Source of the DNA: Vibrio mimicus CAIM 602
Lineage (GTDB): Bacteria > Pseudomonadota > Gammaproteobacteria > Enterobacterales > Vibrionaceae
NCBI RefSeq assembly: GCF_000338875.1
Contig: NZ_AOMO01000021.1
Coordinates: forward strand, 124,001-188,000
Direction of reading: 5' to 3'
DNA: 64,000 bases
The notes under the pieces were generated by a model. It ran no database searches. It was not told where the DNA came from and saw only the letters and a program-made list of their open reading frames with translations. A program made the translations under genes and the position numbers. This document shows positions 47,819-56,968 of the stretch, piece by piece. How positions within the stretch are numbered: the first letter of the stretch is position 1; every line of letters starts with the position of its first letter.

Positions 47819-47850
47819 AAATAGGCAGCATTTGCTGCCTATTTTTTTTT
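47819..47850 (+). terminator. Intrinsic terminator after potD2
   Basis: A 12-bp stem (AAATAGGCAGCA / TGCTGCCTATTT) with a very short loop is followed by a long T-tract. Confidence 0.92.
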
Positions 47851-47913
47851 ATCTTGTTATACTCCCCCCTTCTATCGCCTAGTTAGGTTCTTTCTATACA
47901 CTATGGGAACGTA

Positions 47914-48951
47914 ATGAAAAATAAACTGTTTGCGAGTGCTCTGTGCGCAGCAGCATTGTTCACCACCAATGCAATGGCTAAAGACCAAGAACTCTATTTC
48001 TACAACTGGTCTGAATATATCCCGAGCGAAGTCCTAGAAGACTTTACCAAAGAAACTGGAATCAAGGTGATCTACTCTACCTATGAATCCAACGAAAGCA
48101 TGTATGCCAAGCTCAAAACGCAAGGCTCTGGTTATGACCTAGTGGTTCCATCCACTTACTTTGTTTCTAAGATGCGCAAAGAAGGCATGCTGCAAGAGAT
48201 TGACCACTCTAAACTCTCCCACTTTAAAGACTTGGATCCAAACTATCTGAACAAGCCTTTTGATCCAGGCAATAAATACTCCATTCCTTACATTTGGGGA
48301 GCCACTGGTATCGGTATCAACACTGATATGCTGGATAAAAAGTCCCTCAAAAACTGGGGAGACCTTTGGGATGCCAAATGGGCTGGTCAGCTGATGCTGA
48401 TGGATGACTCACGCGAAGTATTCCATATTGCTCTGAGCAAGCTTGGTTATTCTCCAAACACAACGAATCCAAAAGAAATCGAAGCGGCGTATCGCGAGCT
48501 TAAAAAGCTGATGCCAAACGTTTTGGTGTTTAACTCTGATTTCCCAGCCAATCCTTACCTTGCAGGTGAAGTATCCCTCGGTATGTTGTGGAACGGCTCT
48601 GCCTATATGGCTCGTCAAGAAGGTGCTCCTATTCAGATCATTTGGCCTGAAAAAGGTGCGATTTTCTGGATGGATAGCATTTCGATTCCTGCTGGTGCAA
48701 AAAACATCGAAGCGGCGCATAAAATGATCGACTTCCTATTGCGCCCAGAGAATGCGGCCAAAATCGCTCTTGAGATTGGTTATCCAACTCCAGTCAAAAC
48801 TGCACACGATCTCTTACCTAAAGAGTTTGCTAACGACCCAAGCATCTATCCTCCACAATCAGTGATGGAGAATGGCGAGTGGCAAGATGAAGTTGGCGAT
48901 GCCAGCGTGCTTTATGATGAGTATTTCCAAAAGCTCAAAGTAAACGACTAA
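47914..48951 (+). CDS. potD1: Spermidine-binding protein PotD1
   Basis: The 345-residue periplasmic protein has a signal peptide (cut near NAMA/KDQ). It retains the E. coli PotD ligand residues: YNWSEY, DLVVPSTYF, SIPYIWGAT, DDSREVFHIAL, GMLWNGSA and WMDSIS. In V. cholerae this is the functional spermidine receptor for PotABC and affects biofilm formation. It has its own terminators on both sides, suggesting a separate promoter after potD2 within 47851-47913. Confidence 0.94.
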   Translation: MKNKLFASALCAAALFTTNAMAKDQELYFYNWSEYIPSEVLEDFTKETGIKVIYSTYESNESMYAKLKTQGSGYDLVVPSTYFVSKMRKEGMLQEIDHSKLSHFKDLDPNYLNKPFDPGNKYSIPYIWGATGIGINTDMLDKKSLKNWGDLWDAKWAGQLMLMDDSREVFHIALSKLGYSPNTTNPKEIEAAYRELKKLMPNVLVFNSDFPANPYLAGEVSLGMLWNGSAYMARQEGAPIQIIWPEKGAIFWMDSISIPAGAKNIEAAHKMIDFLLRPENAAKIALEIGYPTPVKTAHDLLPKEFANDPSIYPPQSVMENGEWQDEVGDASVLYDEYFQKLKVND

Positions 48952-48979
48952 TTTACTCTGAACTGTATCTATGATTGAT

Positions 48980-49006
48980 AGCCACCTCTGGGTGGCTTTC
49001 TTTTTT
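48980..49006 (+). terminator. Intrinsic terminator after potD1
   Basis: AGCCACC and GGTGGCT form a stem with a TCTG loop, followed by TTCTTTTTT. Confidence 0.9.
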
Positions 49007-49166
49007 ATTTAGCCGCAAAACCTTCCACTTTCTCCTCCTAAAGAAGGAGATTTTGCCCACTAAGGATGCATAGCGATCACCTCACCCAGCGACAACAATA
49101 AATAGCACGACAGCCATTTTCATGGCAGTCACGTTATGGATTGATTGACACACAAGAAGGTGAATT

Positions 49167-50675
49167 ATGATTTATGCAAAACCAGGTGAGCCCGGCTCGG
49201 TCGTTTCTTTTAAGCCTCGCTATCAGAATTACATCGGTGGCCAATGGGTAGAGCCGATAAATGGTCAGTATTTTATGGATACTTCACCCTGTACCGGCGA
49301 AAACATCGCTGAAGTACCTCGCTCTGATGCTGCTGATATCAATTTAGCACTAGATGCCGCTCACAAAGCGCGTGAAGCATGGGGTAATACTTCAGTCACC
49401 GAACGTTCCAACATCCTGCTGAAAATCGCTGATCGCATTGAGAAGAATATTGAAATGTTGGCGGTGGCCGAAACATGGGAAAACGGAAAAGCCGTGCGTG
49501 AAACATTGGCTGCAGATATTCCCCTTTGTGTTGATCATTTCCGCTACTTTGCTGGCTGCATCCGTGCTCAAGAAGGTACAGCAGCAGAGTTGGATGCCAA
49601 TACCGTGGCTTATCACATCAAAGAACCATTGGGTGTGGTGGGACAGATCATTCCATGGAATTTCCCACTTTTGATGGCAGCGTGGAAACTTGCTCCAGCT
49701 CTAGCCGCTGGTAACTGTGTTGTGCTGAAACCTGCAGAACAAACCCCTGTCACCATTTTGTTACTGATGGAGCTGATTGGCGATCTACTCCCTGCAGGTG
49801 TGCTGAACGTGGTCAACGGTATGGGCCCTGAAGCGGGGCAAGCGTTAGCAACATCAAAACGTATTGCAAAAATTGCGTTTACTGGTTCAACTGCGATTGG
49901 CAACCATGTATTACGCTGCGCCGCGGACAATCTGATCCCATCCACCGTAGAACTTGGTGGTAAATCACCAAACATCTACTTCTCCGATATCATGGATCAA
50001 GAGGAAGCTTTTATTGAAAAAGCAGCTGAAGGTGCTGTACTGGCTTTCTTCAATCAGGGTGAAGTCTGTACTTGTCCTTCTCGTCTACTGATCCAAGAAG
50101 ATATTTTTGACCGTTTTATGGAACGCGTGTTGGCTAAAGCCAAAAGTATCCGTCACGGCAACCCACTCGATACAGAAACTCAAGTTGGTGCACAAGCTTC
50201 CGATGAGCAGTACGTGAAGATCAAAAGTTATCTGGATATTGGACGCCAAGAAGGAGCAGAAGTGTTACTCGGCGGCTCCGTTGCCGATTTTGGAGGCGGT
50301 TATTATATTCAACCGACCATCTTCAAAGGTAATAACTCAATGCGAGTCTTCCAAGAAGAGATTTTTGGCCCCGTGATCAGTGTAACCACGTTCAAAGATG
50401 AAGCGGAAGCCATTCGAGTTGCCAATGATACCGAATATGGTCTCGGCGCAGGGCTTTGGACTCGCGATGTCAACCGAGCTTATCGTGTTGGACGAGCCAT
50501 TCAAGCTGGACGAGTATGGACAAACTGTTACCACCTCTACCCTGCGCACTCCGCTTTTGGTGGTTATAAAAAATCTGGGATTGGTCGTGAAACTCATAAG
50601 ATGATGTTGGATCACTACCAACAAACCAAAAATCTTTTGGTGAGCTATGACATCAATCCATTAGGATTCTTCTAG
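49167..50675 (+). CDS. exaC: NAD-dependent aldehyde dehydrogenase (ExaC/AldA type)
   Basis: The 502-residue enzyme oxidises aldehydes (likely acetaldehyde) to acids. The catalytic cysteine is Cys301 in GEVCTCPSR and the general base Glu262 in VELGGKSPN. Its start and end ([22 protein letters not shown]) closely resemble Pseudomonas ExaC, the acetaldehyde dehydrogenase of ethanol oxidation. The ribosome site GAAGG lies 8 bp ahead. The gene faces the LuxR-type regulator convergently, with a hairpin between. No alcohol dehydrogenase gene is adjacent. Confidence 0.92.
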   Translation: MIYAKPGEPGSVVSFKPRYQNYIGGQWVEPINGQYFMDTSPCTGENIAEVPRSDAADINLALDAAHKAREAWGNTSVTERSNILLKIADRIEKNIEMLAVAETWENGKAVRETLAADIPLCVDHFRYFAGCIRAQEGTAAELDANTVAYHIKEPLGVVGQIIPWNFPLLMAAWKLAPALAAGNCVVLKPAEQTPVTILLLMELIGDLLPAGVLNVVNGMGPEAGQALATSKRIAKIAFTGSTAIGNHVLRCAADNLIPSTVELGGKSPNIYFSDIMDQEEAFIEKAAEGAVLAFFNQGEVCTCPSRLLIQEDIFDRFMERVLAKAKSIRHGNPLDTETQVGAQASDEQYVKIKSYLDIGRQEGAEVLLGGSVADFGGGYYIQPTIFKGNNSMRVFQEEIFGPVISVTTFKDEAEAIRVANDTEYGLGAGLWTRDVNRAYRVGRAIQAGRVWTNCYHLYPAHSAFGGYKKSGIGRETHKMMLDHYQQTKNLLVSYDINPLGFF

Positions 50676-50683
50676 TCCTGCAC

Positions 50684-50712
50684 GCAAGCGAGGGTTACAA
50701 ACTCTCGCTTGC
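50684..50712. terminator. Hairpin between aldehyde dehydrogenase and response regulator genes
   Basis: GCAAGCGAG and CTCGCTTGC pair with an 11-nt loop. There is no long T-tract, but the position between convergent genes fits a shared terminator. Confidence 0.6.
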
Positions 50713-50734
50713 CAATACCCTTAATCTTCAAGAT

Positions 50735-51403
50735 TTAGCGACGTAAGTAATGAGCAAAATCGATATTAGTCGCACCAAGCACAGCTTGAATTCGATTATG
50801 CACACCGAGCTTTTTCAATATGGCAGAAACATGTGACTTCACTGTAGTTTCTGAAATGTTGAGGTCATACGCGATCTGCTTATTTGCAGATCCTTTGGAC
50901 ATAGATTGAAGCACTTGCAGTTGTTTTCTTGTTAACGTTTGCAGTGTTTCTGCGCTAAATCCGGCCTGATTACGCAAAGAATGGTTAGGCGATGTTTTTA
51001 CGTTTTCACGCAAAATATCAGCAGGCAAGTAGACATCCCCTCGTAGTATTTGTGCGAATGCTTCCCCCATCTGTTGTCTGGCACATGATTTAGCTACATA
51101 GCCAACGGCTCCATAAGCCAATGTTTGCAATACAGTCTGCTTATCTGATTCTGCTGAAATCACCGCGACAGGCGTCGTCGGCGCAACATTTCTTAATTCT
51201 AAAAGCCCACTAAGGCCAGCCATGCCCGGCATATTGAGGTCGAGCAGCAGTAAATCACACTCTGTCGTTTGGCCAACTAACGCAAGGGTCGAAGGCATGT
51301 CATCCGCTTGTTCAACATGACAACCGGGAAATTGGTTTTCCAGCACAGAGACAATAGCATCACGAAATAACGGATGGTCATCAGCAACAATAAAGGTATA
51401 CAT
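50735..51403 (-). CDS. LuxR-family response regulator (ErdR-like)
   Basis: The 222-residue regulator has an N-terminal receiver with phospho-accepting Asp55 in LLLLDLNMPG and a C-terminal LuxR helix-turn-helix (about 155-212, LTRKQLQVLQSMSKGSANKQIAYDLNISETTVKSHVSAILKKL). It resembles ErdR of Pseudomonas, which controls ethanol and acetate metabolism genes. It is divergent from the FIST-kinase operon, with a palindrome in the gap. The hybrid kinase of that operon is the obvious partner, by context. Confidence 0.88.
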   Translation of the reverse strand: MYTFIVADDHPLFRDAIVSVLENQFPGCHVEQADDMPSTLALVGQTTECDLLLLDLNMPGMAGLSGLLELRNVAPTTPVAVISAESDKQTVLQTLAYGAVGYVAKSCARQQMGEAFAQILRGDVYLPADILRENVKTSPNHSLRNQAGFSAETLQTLTRKQLQVLQSMSKGSANKQIAYDLNISETTVKSHVSAILKKLGVHNRIQAVLGATNIDFAHYLRR

Positions 51404-51477
51404 TGTGAATCCTCGCTCATTGAGTCCAACTCATCACCTGACTCAGTTTTGTGCTTTGTAAGTCTTGTTATGCACAT

Positions 51478-51494
51478 AGTGAATGACATTCACT
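51478..51494. promoter_or_regulatory. Palindrome in the divergent promoter region of regulator and FIST genes
   Basis: AGTGAATGACATTCACT is a perfect inverted repeat (7-bp arms, 3-bp centre). It lies 75 bp from the regulator start and 97 bp from the FIST start, a likely binding site for the response regulator. No copy was seen before the aldehyde dehydrogenase gene. Confidence 0.4.
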
Positions 51495-51590
51495 TTGGGA
51501 TGAATTCGCTCATCTAATCCTGAAGTAGAATTTCATTAACCAATATCTAACACTACAATGTTTTAACATCAATGAAACATCCGTTAAACC

Positions 51591-52787
51591 ATGAACAGTC
51601 TCAAGTTTGCTCCATCAACCAGTTCTGTCATTACGGCAGAAACGTTTCAACTCGATAGCACGAAAGCCGTTCATGAGCTGTATCAACAGTTCGCGGGACA
51701 TGACATCGGGTTTATTTTGTTTTTCTGTTCATCAGCCTATCCATTAGCAGAGCTGGAGTTGGAGCTTAAACGGCGTTTTCAGCATCTAGAGGTCATGGGA
51801 TGTACCACCGCTGGTGAGATTGGTCATTCCGGTTACAACAAAAACAGTATCAGCGCGATTGGCTTTCTCCATCGTGATTTTTCTATTTCAGGTATGCAAA
51901 TCCCATTGGAAAACTTCACGCTAGAAAGTGCGCAGAAAAGCGTAGCCGAGCTGATAACTCGCTGTAAAAGCCAGATGAAAGCACCCATTGAGAAAGGCAC
52001 TTTTGTTTTGACTTTGATTGATGGGTTAACCAGTCAGGAAGAGTCAGTCCTCTTAACTCTCAATACCGCTTTAGGTCGTATCCCACACTTTGGGGGTTCT
52101 GCAGGTGATGATGAACGGCTTTCTTATACTCATGTCTATAGTGATGGTATGTTCCATGAAAAATCTGCTCTGGTCATTATGGTCAATACTCACTGCCCTT
52201 TTGAAGTGTTCAGTACTCATCATATAGAGAGTCTTGGTAGCAAATTAGTCGTTACGAAAGCAGACAGCGAACATCGCCGAGTTTATGAATTTAATGCCGA
52301 ACCGGCAGCCCTCGTCTACGCAAGAGAAATTGGCTTAGATGTAAATGAGTTACGCCCTGAAATCTATGCACTCAACCCATTAGCCGTAAAAGTTGGTAAT
52401 GAGTTTTACGTACGATCAATCCAGAAAGTAAACCAAGACTTAAGCTTGGATTTCTATTGTGCCGTAGATAACGGCATTGTGGTTACAGCAATGAAACCGG
52501 GTAATGTCATCGACAATCTAAGTCAAAAGCTCACCAAAGTGAGAGAACAATTGGGCGAAATACAACTGATCATTGGTTGTGATTGTTTCCTACGTCGCAA
52601 AGAAGTCGAAGTCACCCATCGCAATCAAGCAATGCAAACACTTTTAAGGCGTTTTCATGTCGTGGGATTCAACACTTATGGCGAACAGTTAGGCGGTATT
52701 CATGTCAATCAAACTTTTACGGGGGTTGCTATTGGATCGCCGGCCTCGTTAGAACTGACTTCAATCGAAGAACATAAAGTGGGTTGA
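51591..52787 (+). CDS. FIST-domain sensory protein, second copy in the window
   Basis: The 398-residue protein contains a FIST N domain (LEVMGCTTAGEIGHSG, IPHFGGSAGDDERLSY) and a FIST C domain (about 230-385, ending with FNTYGEQLGGIHVNQTFTGVAIG). It is about the same length as VpsV but is clearly different in sequence. FIST proteins bind small ligands (amino acids) or heme and nitric oxide and regulate a partner kinase. The hybrid kinase gene begins 4 bp after its stop. Confidence 0.88.
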   Translation: MNSLKFAPSTSSVITAETFQLDSTKAVHELYQQFAGHDIGFILFFCSSAYPLAELELELKRRFQHLEVMGCTTAGEIGHSGYNKNSISAIGFLHRDFSISGMQIPLENFTLESAQKSVAELITRCKSQMKAPIEKGTFVLTLIDGLTSQEESVLLTLNTALGRIPHFGGSAGDDERLSYTHVYSDGMFHEKSALVIMVNTHCPFEVFSTHHIESLGSKLVVTKADSEHRRVYEFNAEPAALVYAREIGLDVNELRPEIYALNPLAVKVGNEFYVRSIQKVNQDLSLDFYCAVDNGIVVTAMKPGNVIDNLSQKLTKVREQLGEIQLIIGCDCFLRRKEVEVTHRNQAMQTLLRRFHVVGFNTYGEQLGGIHVNQTFTGVAIGSPASLELTSIEEHKVG

Positions 52788-52791
52788 TTCG

Positions 52792-54657
52792 ATGACAGAT
52801 AAAGAACGTTTAGAACTTGAACAACTGCGTACAGAAAATTTGCGTCAGAAAAAGATGATTGATGTACTGGTTAATCGCGTGGAGCAGAACCACTGTCATC
52901 CAATCGAACCTTACGCTGCTTTTCAACATTCGGTTATTCTCTCTGACCAAATTCGAGAGAAAACTGAAGCACTCAATGCCACTTTACTCGATTTAGAACA
53001 ACTGAATGCTCAACTGATCCAAGCCAAACAAAACGCTGAAGCGTCTCACCAACGTTTTATGGATGCCATCGAATCCATTAGTGACGGATTTGCACTCTAT
53101 GATCAAACGCGCCGTTTAGTGCATTGCAACTACCGATTCCGCAAATTTTGGCTCGATGCCAACATCGACTTAAACCAACAGCCGATCACACTCAAAGAGA
53201 TCAAAACGTTAGCCCAACAGAAAGGTTTGATTGTTCGAGAACTTCCTTTGCAGCATCCCAACGAAGGCCGTGTTTTTCAGCAAAATAACGATCGATGGGT
53301 ACAGGTGAGTGAGCGACCGACAGCTGATGGTGGTTTAGTCATGCTCTATACCGATATCACCCTGCTCAAGCAGGCAGAAAGTGAAAGGCACCAAGCTGAA
53401 TTTCACCGTAAACTGAAACACTCTTATGTCACATTGGAAAAGCGCTTTGAACAACGAACTGTGGAACTTCAAACATTGAATACGCAGCTGAGTAATGAAA
53501 TCAATGAACGGGAGCGAATTCAAAACCGTTTGCAGGAGGCAAAACGTGAAGCCGAACAAGCGAATGAATCAAAAACTAAATTCCTTGCGGCGATTAGCCA
53601 TGACTTATTGCAGCCTCTCAATGCGGCACAATTGTTTATCGGCTCGCTCGAAGCTAAGAGTACAGAACCAGCAACACAACAAATTGTGCATGCTCTTTCC
53701 AACTCAGTCACGGATGTTGCCTCACTCATTACATCGTTAGTCGATATCTCTAAACTGGATGCAGGTGCGATAACTCCTGATAAACAACCCTTTATGCTCG
53801 GTGATTTGCTCAAAAATTTGGCCAATGAGTTTCATGAACAAGCCATTGCTAGTGGTTTGCAGTTTCACTATGTACCTACCACCGCAAAGGTTTACAGCGA
53901 TTCCCTTCTTATTGCCCGCGTGGTACGAAATTTAGTGAACAATGCGATTCGTTATACACCAAATGGCAAAGTATTATTGGGGTGTCGCAGAACCCAATCT
54001 GGTATTCGTATTGATGTTTACGACACGGGCGTGGGCATCCCAAATGATAAACAAATCATCATATTCCAAGAATTCAAACGTCTGGATGCTCGTCCTTCGT
54101 TTAAAGGAACCTCACTTGGTCTAGGGCTTGCGATTGTGGAAAAAATAGGTCGCGTTCTCGAACATCCGATCGCCCTTCATTCTTTGCCTGGTAAAGGTTC
54201 CCGTTTCTCCATCACCTTACCGTACGCTCAGCATCAATCACAATTCGTTCCACTGGTGACTAAGCCAACACCTCACCCTAGTGTATTTGCTGGTAAGCGT
54301 GTCTTAGTCGTTGATAACGATGAGGCGATTTGTCGAGGCATGCAGTCCTTATTGAGTGAATGGGGTTGCCAAGTGCAAACGTATACTTCTTTAAAATATC
54401 TTTCGCCCCATTTTAGATCTACGCAACCGCTCGATTTGTTGATTGTGGATTACCACCTTGATGGCGATGAAGATGGCCTTACTGTGGCTCATTTTCTACA
54501 AAAGCAATCCCAAACTCTCTTCCCTACCATAGTGATCAGTGCTGATCGTAGTGAAAAATTACTCACTAAAGTTCGCCAAAATCATTTCATTTTACTCAAT
54601 AAACCGACATCGCCCGTTAAACTGAAAGCCGTATTAGGTCATCTATTAGCCACTTAA
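52792..54657 (+). CDS. PAS hybrid sensor histidine kinase (ErcS'/NahK type)
   Basis: The 621-residue cytosolic kinase has an N-terminal coiled coil (about 1-90), a PAS domain (about 85-200, FMDAIESISDGFALYD), and a second coiled coil. HisKA with His270 in ISHDLLQPLNAAQ is followed by HATPase_c (NLVNNAIRYT, DTGVGIP, GLGLGLAIV), and a C-terminal receiver has Asp553 in LLIVDYHLDG. The DLLQPLNAA type is shared with NahK/ErcS' of Pseudomonas, which use FIST partners. It likely signals to the LuxR-type regulator at 50735; there is no Hpt domain. Confidence 0.9.
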   Translation: MTDKERLELEQLRTENLRQKKMIDVLVNRVEQNHCHPIEPYAAFQHSVILSDQIREKTEALNATLLDLEQLNAQLIQAKQNAEASHQRFMDAIESISDGFALYDQTRRLVHCNYRFRKFWLDANIDLNQQPITLKEIKTLAQQKGLIVRELPLQHPNEGRVFQQNNDRWVQVSERPTADGGLVMLYTDITLLKQAESERHQAEFHRKLKHSYVTLEKRFEQRTVELQTLNTQLSNEINERERIQNRLQEAKREAEQANESKTKFLAAISHDLLQPLNAAQLFIGSLEAKSTEPATQQIVHALSNSVTDVASLITSLVDISKLDAGAITPDKQPFMLGDLLKNLANEFHEQAIASGLQFHYVPTTAKVYSDSLLIARVVRNLVNNAIRYTPNGKVLLGCRRTQSGIRIDVYDTGVGIPNDKQIIIFQEFKRLDARPSFKGTSLGLGLAIVEKIGRVLEHPIALHSLPGKGSRFSITLPYAQHQSQFVPLVTKPTPHPSVFAGKRVLVVDNDEAICRGMQSLLSEWGCQVQTYTSLKYLSPHFRSTQPLDLLIVDYHLDGDEDGLTVAHFLQKQSQTLFPTIVISADRSEKLLTKVRQNHFILLNKPTSPVKLKAVLGHLLAT

Positions 54658-54742
54658 TCTCATATGAACCTCAATTCTGATTTGCCTTAAGGGAAATTAG
54701 GCTACACTTACCTGTGTCAGCAAAATCATCAATGGTTAAAGA

Positions 54743-55564
54743 GTGAAAAAGAATAAACCAAAACTTGCGATTACTTATTTAACAATAATATTCCTGTTAG
54801 GGGTTTTAACTTATTTTGTTGGAAACCGTTTTGAAGTAGATTCCTACCATGACTTCTATTTTGAGTTCTATACATTCTCTGTTGTTTTGTATATTTTCTT
54901 AATCACTAAAGACAGCTTGTTAAAGAATGTTAAGATTCGTCTTGGCTCAATATTATTACTTTTAAACCATGGTTATGATTTATTAACAGAGATTGCTTAT
55001 TTAAGTCATATCGGTAATCAATTTAAACTCACTAATGCCTTGTTGGATGATGGCCTCACCTCACTGGCATTCATCCTTATTGCTTATGGGCTAAGCGAGA
55101 GCAATCATCACCTTATCCGGTTAGCCAAAACGGATGATCTAACGGGATTGATGAATCGCAAGGCACTTAAATCGTTACCTCTAAAAGAGTTTGATCTTAT
55201 TTATTTTGATATAAATGACCTTAAAGAAATTAATGATACTCAAGGTCATGAAGCGGGAGATCGACTATTAGTCAAATTCTCCAGAATATTGAGTGAATGT
55301 TGTTTAAAAAAAGAATATCCAATTCGTCTTGGTGGCGATGAATTTATTGTTCTTCTTACGCCTCAACGAGCTGAAGAGTTTATTGAACAATTAAGCATCA
55401 TGGCAAGAAAGCTCAATATCACCTTCGCCTATGGCATTACTCAAGCGACAGAAGCAACGATTCAAGATGCATTAACCCGTGCAGACAAAGCTATGTATCA
55501 AATGAAACAACAAAGCAAATCTGGCACGGGGTCTACAAAAAATAATACCCAAATTAATTTATAA
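54743..55564 (+). CDS. Membrane diguanylate cyclase (GGDEF)
   Basis: The 273-residue protein has about four N-terminal membrane helices (residues 5-125) and a C-terminal GGDEF domain with an intact RLGGDEF motif and FDINDLKEINDTQGHEAGD. These residues fit an active cyclase that makes cyclic di-GMP. No RxxD inhibitory site precedes GGDEF (KKEYPIRL there), so product feedback at this site is not expected. The start is a GTG without a strong ribosome site. It lies 85 bp after the kinase, and its end overlaps the convergent coiled-coil gene by 6 bp. Confidence 0.85.
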   Translation: MKKNKPKLAITYLTIIFLLGVLTYFVGNRFEVDSYHDFYFEFYTFSVVLYIFLITKDSLLKNVKIRLGSILLLLNHGYDLLTEIAYLSHIGNQFKLTNALLDDGLTSLAFILIAYGLSESNHHLIRLAKTDDLTGLMNRKALKSLPLKEFDLIYFDINDLKEINDTQGHEAGDRLLVKFSRILSECCLKKEYPIRLGGDEFIVLLTPQRAEEFIEQLSIMARKLNITFAYGITQATEATIQDALTRADKAMYQMKQQSKSGTGSTKNNTQINL

Positions 55565-56293
55565 ACCGATCTCTTCTGAGAGAGATTTAATCTCTTCAAG
55601 ATCCATTTGATGCACACGAATCATCTGATCAATCTGGCTAATACGTGAATTTGCCTCATCTTGTTTATCACAAGAATCTGATTTCGCGTCCCATGATTTT
55701 CCTTCAAGGTAGATATCACACTCTTTCTTGAAGACTTTAACTTTAGGCACCAGTGAATCACGCTCTTTCTGCAGTGCCTCTAATTCTTGTTTGATTTTAA
55801 GCTCACGTTGAAACAATTCACGAGAACGCTCAAGCATCGTCGCTTGCATATCCGTTTGGCGATTCAATTGATTGTTTTGAGCATCCGCTATCTCTAATGC
55901 TTTCTTCTGATCATCGAGTTGCTGTTCGAGGTCTACGTTGTGTTTTTCTAATTCAGCTACGTATTTATCACGCTGTACGGATTCCGCTTGCCATTCTTCT
56001 CTTTGCTTGGCTAAAGCTTGATCCATTTTGATCTGCCACTGCTCATCTTTATTCTGTTCAGTCACTTCTGCAGCTTTAACAACTTCTGTCTTAGCATTTT
56101 TTAATTGCTCTAGTTGGTTCTGCAACGCTTGATAGGAGGCTTCCCAACGACTTGTTGTCACTGATGAGCCTATTAATCCCCCAAGTGCAACACCTAATGC
56201 AGCAGCAATCGCAATGTAGAGATAACTCTGTTTATCTCTTCGTTCGATAACAACAACTTCTTCGTTGTCGTCAAACTCATTTTGTTTGTTCAC
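55559..56293 (-). CDS. Membrane-anchored coiled-coil protein of unknown function
   Basis: The 244-residue product has an acidic N-terminus, one transmembrane helix (about 27-48, SYLYIAIAAALGVALGGLIG), and a long coiled coil (about 60-185) on the other side, ending in a short domain with a Cys pair (CDIYLEGKSWDAKSDSC). No family recognised. The start is GTG, with AAAGGAG 7 bp upstream. It is paired with the 52-residue membrane protein gene 17 bp upstream. Confidence 0.75.
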   Translation of the reverse strand: MNKQNEFDDNEEVVVIERRDKQSYLYIAIAAALGVALGGLIGSSVTTSRWEASYQALQNQLEQLKNAKTEVVKAAEVTEQNKDEQWQIKMDQALAKQREEWQAESVQRDKYVAELEKHNVDLEQQLDDQKKALEIADAQNNQLNRQTDMQATMLERSRELFQRELKIKQELEALQKERDSLVPKVKVFKKECDIYLEGKSWDAKSDSCDKQDEANSRISQIDQMIRVHQMDLEEIKSLSEEIGL

Positions 56294-56310
56294 GCTTCGC
56301 TCCTTTTGCG

Positions 56311-56469
56311 TCAGCGAATCAATTCTGAAATCACCAAGAAGGTGGTGTATAAAACAAAGGTCGCCAAAATGACGATTACGACCCCCTTCTGCAATTTTTC
56401 ATTGGTGCGATAGCGGATCAATACGAACGCTAACGCTATCAACAAAGCTATTGCAATCAATCTCACCAT
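56311..56469 (-). CDS. Small membrane protein (52 residues)
   Basis: This short gene reads MVRLIAIALLIALAFVLIRY, a polar hinge RTNEKLQKG, and a second hydrophobic segment VVIVILATFVLYTTFLVISE, ending ELIR. Two transmembrane helices are predicted. It has AGGGGG about 5 bp upstream of the ATG and ends 17 bp before the coiled-coil gene's GTG, so the two are probably co-translated. Function unknown. Confidence 0.65.
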   Translation of the reverse strand: MVRLIAIALLIALAFVLIRYRTNEKLQKGVVIVILATFVLYTTFLVISELIR

Positions 56470-56651
56470 ACAGCCCCCTAGCGTGTTTATCTTATACCAC
56501 TTATACGCAGTTTAACGTCAGAGAAAAGTGGATTCATAGAAGACTTGAACAAGAGTTAGGCAGACAACGTCTTTTGTAGGTGACATCACAATTTCTTTTC
56601 GCTAGTATCCGGTCTGCAAATCGTTTTTTTCAAGACGATTGTTCCGTTGAA

Positions 56652-56870
56652 GACTGCAGGAGAGTGGTTGTTAACCAGATTTTAACATCTGAGCCAAATA
56701 ACCCGCCGAAGAAGTAAATCTTTCAGGTGCATTATTCTTATCGATTTATCGAAATGAATAAGCGAGGACTGTAGTTGGAGGAACCTCTGGAGAGAACCGT
56801 TCAATCGGTCGCCGAAGGAGCAAGCTCTGCGCATAGGCAGAGTGAAACTCTCAGGCAAAAGGACAGAGGA
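56652..56870 (+). ncRNA. Tandem glycine riboswitch
   Basis: Two glycine aptamers lie in tandem ahead of the AGCS symporter. In aptamer 1 (56652-56776), the closing P1 helix pairs GACTGCAG with CTGTAGTT, and the conserved core GCCGAAGAAGTAAATCTTTC is present. In aptamer 2 (about 56783-56870), CCTCTG pairs with CAGAGG, and GCCGAAGGAGCAAG and CTCTCAGGCAAAAGGAC are present. The pattern matches the known V. cholerae VC1422 glycine riboswitch. Glycine binding is expected to alter expression of the downstream gene. The platform lies in the 56871-56968 leader. Confidence 0.95.
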
Positions 56871-56968
56871 GTGAAAGGCCAATCTTTTAGTTAGCCCGCT
56901 AGGGTTCTGCTGTGCATTTTTCGCACCCTTTCTCTCTTCTCCTTATGTTTATTTTTTAAGGGGAAATC

